This document shows, in pieces, positions 28,847 through 32,081 of a stretch of 32,081 nt of DNA; the first letter of the stretch is position 1, and the number at the start of each line of letters is the position of its first letter. The notes under the pieces were generated by a model that was not told the DNA's origin, searched no databases, and saw nothing but the letters and a program-made list of their open reading frames with translations. Position numbers and translations under genes: made by a program. This stretch comes from a virus, in the IMG/VR virus record IMGVR_UViG_3300050342_000061, positions 1 to 32,081 of that record; one strand, written 5' to 3'.

Positions 28847-29305
28847 CTATTCTACTGGCCCATTTCCTGAATGGTATCTATCCACTTTTAATAGTTGGCA
28901 AAGTATCCTTGATAAACTTTCAACTACTGATTCTTCGGCTTCTTTAATCATTTGTGCCTCTTGCATAGTAATTCTATCTTGGAAGTATCTTATTTTGTCA
29001 GCGATTATTCCTACTTTGACGTGAAGTAGTTCGTGTGAAATTATGCTGTCAAACCATTCAATTTGAATCTCGTTTGAAATCCAAATTATTGCTTGTAGAT
29101 AGATATAATCAGCTAAAACTTCAGCAATGTGGTCTTCAGGAAGTTTTTCTGGTGAAACTATTTCCACGCTGATGTTCCAATCTTCGAGTTTTAGCAACCT
29201 TCTCCAGAAGTTTATTGTTTTCAAAAGTGCTTTTGCGAATTCTTTTTCGTCATAACTTGTCGGTTTTTCATCATATTTAATTTCTACTTTCTTGGAACGT
29301 GCCAC
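28847..29305 (-). CDS. HEXXH zinc metallopeptidase
   Basis: This 152-aa protein starts at a GTG with a strong GGGGAGGTGG site 5 nt upstream, which decides the start. DSIISHELLHVKVG holds the zinc motif HELLH (91-95). The later acidic helix KEAEESVVESLSRI could supply the third ligand (E125 or E129). Small phage HEXXH proteins of this size are usually uncharacterised, and anti-host or wall-related roles are possible. Its ribosome site is buried in the hairpin at 29311-29351, so translation probably depends on the gene upstream. Confidence 0.75.
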   Translation of the reverse strand: MARSKKVEIKYDEKPTSYDEKEFAKALLKTINFWRRLLKLEDWNISVEIVSPEKLPEDHIAEVLADYIYLQAIIWISNEIQIEWFDSIISHELLHVKVGIIADKIRYFQDRITMQEAQMIKEAEESVVESLSRILCQLLKVDRYHSGNGPVE

Positions 29306-29310
29306 CTATC

Positions 29311-29351
29311 CCACCTCCCCGAATAATGACCCACATTATTGGGGGAGGTGG
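29311..29351 (-). promoter_or_regulatory. Hairpin sequestering the metallopeptidase ribosome site
   Basis: Two 18-base arms, differing at one position, flank a 5-nt loop. The 3' arm in RNA carries GGGGAGGTGG, the Shine-Dalgarno site of the GTG start at 29305. The 5' arm contains the stop codon of the preceding gene (TAA, 29338-29336). Ribosomes finishing that gene would melt the stem, the classic layout for translational coupling. Confidence 0.7.
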
Positions 29352-29647
29352 TGACCCAATTTTTCTACTTTGTATTGTTCTTTGAATAAATTTTCTTTCT
29401 CGTATCTTTTTTGATCTGCCTCTGGGGGTAGTTTGAATTCTTCTTCTTTTAAGACATCTCTTACTGCTCTTTCTAATCCCCAGAATTCCTGATGGAAAAA
29501 TGTGACGAACTGCTCTTTCGTTATGTAGAATTTTACGTTGTGATACTCTTCCAAATATCGCCAGAAGAATAGCCCTCTTGAATATCTTGTTTCTGGATAC
29601 TTTCTGAAAATGTATCGTATTTTGTCTTTGTTGGTTTGGGGTTGCAT
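29336..29647 (-). CDS. Hypothetical helical protein
   Basis: The 103-aa product starts at the ATG for MQPQTNKDKIRYIF; a TTG nine codons upstream is possible but unneeded. The sequence is charged and aromatic (FRKYPETRYSRGLFFWRYLE, EQFVTFFHQEFWGLERAVRD), suggesting a compact helical DNA-binding fold. It overlaps the zinc-ribbon gene by 115 nt in another frame. Its stop codon is inside the hairpin that controls the next gene. Confidence 0.5.
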   Translation of the reverse strand: MQPQTNKDKIRYIFRKYPETRYSRGLFFWRYLEEYHNVKFYITKEQFVTFFHQEFWGLERAVRDVLKEEEFKLPPEADQKRYEKENLFKEQYKVEKLGHHLPQ

Positions 29648-29823
29648 ATTTTCGTTTTTTCTTTTAGTTGCCAATTTTTAACCTTGGATAAATTGATGTG
29701 CAAAGGACAATCTTCATTAATGCATACTCTACAAGTAGCGAATGGATTATCTTCTCTTTGAATTTCTACTTGTTCTCGTTTGCAGGCTGGACATTTGATG
29801 TCTTTGATTTGAGAGGTGTCCAT
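29533..29823 (-). CDS. Small zinc-ribbon protein
   Basis: Residues 10-40 hold IKCPACKREQVEIQ and ATCRVCINEDCPLHI, a zinc-ribbon type pair of CxxC motifs with an extra Cys. The last 35 residues overlap the next gene in another frame and look like its shadow (Gln/Ser-rich, no clear structure), so the functional part is probably residues 1-60. It also overlaps the nuclease gene by 58 nt. A nucleic-acid-binding accessory to the nuclease is plausible. Confidence 0.5.
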   Translation of the reverse strand: MDTSQIKDIKCPACKREQVEIQREDNPFATCRVCINEDCPLHINLSKVKNWQLKEKTKICNPKPTKTKYDTFSESIQKQDIQEGYSSGDIWKSITT

Positions 29824-30137
29824 TCTTTTAAAATTTCCAAAAATAACTCAATGTCCATTATCACCAAAATCGGTTTAAAATTCCCAGAAATCACTAAAAT
29901 TGGATTTTTATGATCTCTAATCTTTTGCCATTCTGACCAAATATGAATTTTCTCTCTATTTTTGCATTCCCAATAGAAGGGCAGTTCTGGGACAAAAATG
30001 TCCCCTTTGAAGCCTTCGGCCGCTCCGCTCAGTGGCGTTCTGTATGCTTTAATTCCCAGCTTCTCTCTAATTAACTTGGCAACTTTTAATTCCAGCCTTT
30101 TACCTTTTGCTCTTTTTGATAATGGAGTGGTTGCCAT
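29766..30137 (-). CDS. PD-(D/E)XK nuclease, Holliday-junction-resolvase-like
   Basis: This 123-aa protein has the short resolvase layout: GKRLELKVAKLIREKLG with E16, YRTPLSGAAEGFKGDIFV with D46, and FYWECKNREK with the E-x-K pair E57/K59. Such enzymes cut branched DNA, clearing junctions before packaging. The start ATG overlaps the transglycosylase stop (TAATG), so they are coupled. Length and motif spacing match archaeal Hjc-type and phage resolvase-like proteins rather than exonucleases. Confidence 0.7.
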   Translation of the reverse strand: MATTPLSKRAKGKRLELKVAKLIREKLGIKAYRTPLSGAAEGFKGDIFVPELPFYWECKNREKIHIWSEWQKIRDHKNPILVISGNFKPILVIMDIELFLEILKEWTPLKSKTSNVQPANENK

Positions 30138-30595
30138 TATTTCGTGATTTTTATTAATTCTTTCTCAATACAATCTTTTGTGCGCCAAGGTTTTAATCCT
30201 TCTTTCAATAGAATTTTGGCTGCCAATTCTGTTGAAAGTCGTGGATCTATGATATCTTTTAACGATTTCGCTCCGTATTGTTTTGATGTTTCCAAATTAA
30301 TCTGATAAAGTCCGCCATCTTGCGTTTTATTCCAGCCAAAAACCGTCCCCCCCTCGCATCGAATAATTGCCTCGAACGTCTCTTTTCGAATTCCATATTT
30401 TTCGCTTGCTTCTTGGATTGCAATTTCGATAATTCTTGGATCATCTAATTCAACTGGAACTAAAACTGGTTTTTCTACTATAATTTGTTTTTTGGTTCCC
30501 ATTTCGTATCCCACAGTCGCCCAACCGAAAAGTCCTGCTAAAACTATTATGAAGAACAAAATTTCCTTTATTCTATTTTTGATTCTTGGGCTCAT
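30137..30595 (-). CDS. Membrane-anchored lytic transglycosylase-like muramidase
   Basis: In this 152-aa protein residues 10-30 form an N-terminal membrane segment (signal-anchor, KEILFFIIVLAGLFGWATV). The catalytic region has FEAIIRCEGG with candidate acid E81, then QDGGLYQINLETSKQYG, the G-x-Y/M-Q-I-N block of goose-type/SLT lysozyme folds, and DPRLSTELAAKILL. It would cleave peptidoglycan glycan strands. The anchor suggests a signal-arrest-release endolysin or a virion-associated entry enzyme. It overlaps the KH gene by 23 nt. Confidence 0.7.
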   Translation of the reverse strand: MSPRIKNRIKEILFFIIVLAGLFGWATVGYEMGTKKQIIVEKPVLVPVELDDPRIIEIAIQEASEKYGIRKETFEAIIRCEGGTVFGWNKTQDGGLYQINLETSKQYGAKSLKDIIDPRLSTELAAKILLKEGLKPWRTKDCIEKELIKITK

Positions 30596-30833
30596 TTTCT
30601 TCTTTGATCTTTAAATAAACTGCTTGTTTATTTTTTGTGCCAATCTTTCTGGCAATCGTTAATAATGCTCGAAAAGTTGAGCCTTTTTTACCGATGATAT
30701 ATTTTCGATCACTGGGATCGCATTCAATCTCGTAAATCATTCCCATTTCGGTTAATTTTTCGTTTATTTTGACCTTTTCGGGGTTTAGAACTAATCCCCG
30801 AGTTATAATTTCTAATACGTCTTTTGTCTTCAT
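30573..30833 (-). CDS. KH-domain RNA-binding protein (KhpA-like)
   Basis: This 86-aa product has a KH core with YIIGKKGSTFRALLTIARKI, in which GKKG (48-51) is the GxxG nucleic-acid-binding loop, preceded by the beta strand MIYEIECDP. This is close to the bacterial KhpA family, which binds single-stranded RNA. Phage copies are unusual. The overlap with the transglycosylase start puts it in a membrane/lysis-type early block. It could act on the motif-bearing transcripts or leader RNAs, but there is no direct evidence. Confidence 0.75.
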   Translation of the reverse strand: MKTKDVLEIITRGLVLNPEKVKINEKLTEMGMIYEIECDPSDRKYIIGKKGSTFRALLTIARKIGTKNKQAVYLKIKEENEPKNQK

Positions 30834-30847
30834 TTTTTTTAAAATTT

Positions 30848-31042
30848 TTATTTTGCGGCCTTTATTGTTTCCTTTACTTCCTCAATGGAACTTCTTAAAC
30901 CAATGATCGACAATGCCAATAAAACCAATTCTGTTGCTTTTGCACCATCGATAAATCCTGCAATTCCTCCCCAAATTGCCCAAGCGATTAATAGAATGGC
31001 CGCAATGTAAGTTTTGTATCCACTTAAAAATTTTATTTCCAT
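30848..31042 (-). CDS. Small two-span membrane protein (holin candidate)
   Basis: A 64-aa protein begins KFLSGYKTYIAAILLIAWAI and continues AKATELVLLALSIIGLRSSI. The basic N-terminus, first span (about 8-28), short loop and weaker second span (about 36-52), then a charged tail, match small phage proteins often placed next to lysis genes. The transglycosylase lies two genes downstream. The function as holin is inferred from context. Confidence 0.6.
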   Translation of the reverse strand: MEIKFLSGYKTYIAAILLIAWAIWGGIAGFIDGAKATELVLLALSIIGLRSSIEEVKETIKAAK

Positions 31043-31048
31043 GATTTT

Positions 31049-31240
31049 TTATTTATTTTTTCGATCTTTTTCCATTAATTGAAGTATCTGGAAAGAAGCC
31101 ACTGCCATTCCTTGATAGAAATGCGCCCAGCCCAAGAAGAAATTTCTCTTTTCTAAATCTTCGCTTTTAAAGGCTTCTTCCAGATACATTTCTTGCAATT
31201 TTTTTGCGTTTTTCATTATTCTTTTAATTTCGTTGATCAT
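31049..31240 (-). CDS. Small hypothetical protein
   Basis: A 63-aa protein rich in Lys and Glu (KRIMKNAKKLQEMYLEEAFK) with an aromatic patch FFLGWAHFYQGMAVASFQIL. Helical throughout. It lies between the initiator and the holin-like gene, 6 nt before the latter. An A-rich leader precedes the ATG. Not recognised. Confidence 0.45.
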   Translation of the reverse strand: MINEIKRIMKNAKKLQEMYLEEAFKSEDLEKRNFFLGWAHFYQGMAVASFQILQLMEKDRKNK

Positions 31241-31280
31241 GTTTTTTATTTATTTTTTTCGACCTTTGGCTTTTAGCCTT

Positions 31281-32081
31281 TTATTTGAAAACGATTTCCT
31301 TTTCGTTGCCCGCAAACTCTTTCCATTCGCCATCCACTAAAACTTGCCATTTGCCAAAAACTTTTCTTAAAGGAAATCCATTCCAATACGGCCTTTTTTT
31401 CTTTTCCAATTTTCCTGCCAGCCATTGATTAATGATTGGCGCTGATAAACAAACACTTAAAGTCCAACCCAATCTATCGCCAATTTCTGAATTCAAAAAT
31501 TTATCGATTAAATCCTTTAACTGTTCCACCGAATATCTTTTGAGTTTTTCTTTGATTAATTTGCCCTCTTTGGCAAAGGACATTTCGGGCTTGAAACCCT
31601 TTAACTCTTGACATTTTTGAATAAAATAATTTCTAATAATTGAAACTTCATTAGTAGTGTTCTTTCGAACACCCTCGTAAGAGGATATATTTTCTAAATG
31701 AGTTTCTATATATGAGTTTCTTTCTTTAACTTTTTGATAATACCCCTCTTTAACTTTTTGATAAGACCTCTTTAACTTTTCGCTAATACCTCTTAAATTT
31801 ATCTTTAAGACCCTCAAATTTCCCTCTTCTTTTAAAATTTCAATTTGAATCCATCCTCCCTTTTTAAGTTGATTAATACATCTGCTAACCTGAGTTTCGC
31901 TAATTCCTAATAGTTGTGAAAAGTGCTTATTTGTTGGATAACAAACCCCATTTTGATCTGCCAAAGCATAAATTTCAGCTAAAATTAATTTTGCTGTAGA
32001 AGAAAGTGTTCTATCTTCTAATGCAATTGATGGTATAAAAGCCCAAAAACTCTTTTTTAATTGATTATTTTCTTCTGCCAT
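31281..32081 (-). CDS. Replication-initiator-like protein with HTH and internal origin repeats
   Basis: This 266-aa product has residues 10-75 that form a winged-helix region (FWAFIPSIALEDRTLSSTAK, ICYPTNKHFSQLLGISETQV-like SRCINQLKKGG), of the HTH_36/RepA-DnaT kind seen in phage replication proteins. A Lys-rich repeat follows (SYQKVKEG, YYQKVKER), then SIIRNYFIQKCQELKGF. DNA repeats of 22-24 bp lie in this gene, as in lambda O. Its ATG is the very last base triplet of the window. No polymerase or helicase gene is seen, so host enzymes would do synthesis. Confidence 0.7.
   Translation of the reverse strand: MAEENNQLKKSFWAFIPSIALEDRTLSSTAKLILAEIYALADQNGVCYPTNKHFSQLLGISETQVSRCINQLKKGGWIQIEILKEEGNLRVLKINLRGISEKLKRSYQKVKEGYYQKVKERNSYIETHLENISSYEGVRKNTTNEVSIIRNYFIQKCQELKGFKPEMSFAKEGKLIKEKLKRYSVEQLKDLIDKFLNSEIGDRLGWTLSVCLSAPIINQWLAGKLEKKKRPYWNGFPLRKVFGKWQVLVDGEWKEFAGNEKEIVFK
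31723..31812 (-). repeat. Iteron-like direct repeats inside the initiator gene
   Basis: Four units start TCTTTAAC or TCTTAAAT at 31723, 31747, 31769 and 31791, spaced 24, 22 and 22 bp, and end AATACC/AAGACC. Because 22 is not a multiple of three, the last units are read in shifted frames and encode different residues, so selection appears to act on DNA. The nearby segment 31657-31720 has two small hairpins (GTGTTC/GAACAC, CCTC/GAGG) and a repeated ATGAGTTTCT with an AT-rich stretch, the usual furniture of an origin. Confidence 0.6.

Noticed and set aside
28512-29024. A 170-codon plus-strand open frame across the structured gap and metallopeptidase
   Set aside because: It is antisense to a well-supported gene and crosses the tRNA-like element, terminator and folded RNA; the composition is erratic and no promoter or ribosome site precedes it.
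29640-29680. Possible -1 frameshift at an A6 run between the zinc-ribbon gene and the next gene
   Set aside because: The heptamer is not in the phase required for X-XXY-YYZ slippage from the upstream frame, and the downstream gene has its own ATG at 29647.

Overview
The window is AT-rich (about one third G+C by eye) and reads as a tailed bacteriophage genome of the short-tailed (P22/podovirus-like) type. Almost every gene lies on the minus strand, tightly packed or overlapping, so the gene order runs from high to low coordinates. The bacterial promoters (TTGACA/TATAAT), tyrosine integrase, terminase, portal, HK97-type capsid and lysis-type enzymes point to a temperate bacterial virus. The host is not identifiable. 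Lys/Glu-rich proteins plus GC-rich islands limited to structured non-coding stretches would fit a warm-adapted, AT-rich bacterium, but that is inference.

Layout along transcription: a replication-type initiator with internal 22-bp repeats (32.1-31.3 kb); small genes, a holin-like protein, a KH-domain protein, a transglycosylase, a PD-(D/E)XK nuclease and zinc-ribbon genes (31.2-29.3 kb); an HEXXH metallopeptidase, a roughly 360-bp structured non-coding region with a tRNA-like element, and a papain-like peptidase (29.3-27.6 kb); HNH endonuclease, small and large terminase (27.3-25.0 kb); portal and accessory genes (24.6-22.2 kb); scaffold and major capsid (21.8-18.5 kb); small head/neck proteins and tail-fibre-like genes (18.4-12.5 kb); head-tail connector and tail-hub proteins (12.5-9.1 kb); ejected internal proteins, one with a J-domain (9.1-4.5 kb); an ATP-grasp ligase and a metallophosphoesterase (4.5-2.0 kb); the integrase; and a Cas4-like nuclease (1.9 kb to 1).

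The first base is the last base of the nuclease stop codon and the last base opens the initiator ATG. Joined as a circle these would abut as TAA-ATG, so the window may be a complete circular or permuted genome.

Most notable are two paralogous promoter-leader units at about 22.1 and 24.8 kb. Each has a TTGACA-N16-TAAAAT promoter followed by a roughly 65-nt RNA with two hairpins whose stems differ but whose loop (CCAAGTG) and linker (TCTCCACG) are identical, ending in an intrinsic terminator. They stand in front of the portal and scaffold/capsid blocks and resemble cis-acting antitermination, attenuation or small-RNA modules. Other unusual features are a GGGTCA motif 9-15 nt before about ten structural-gene starts, eight reading-frame breaks that all need a +1 correction, a tRNA-like gene whose best fold has an 8-nt anticodon loop, and a hairpin that hides a Shine-Dalgarno site next to the preceding stop codon.
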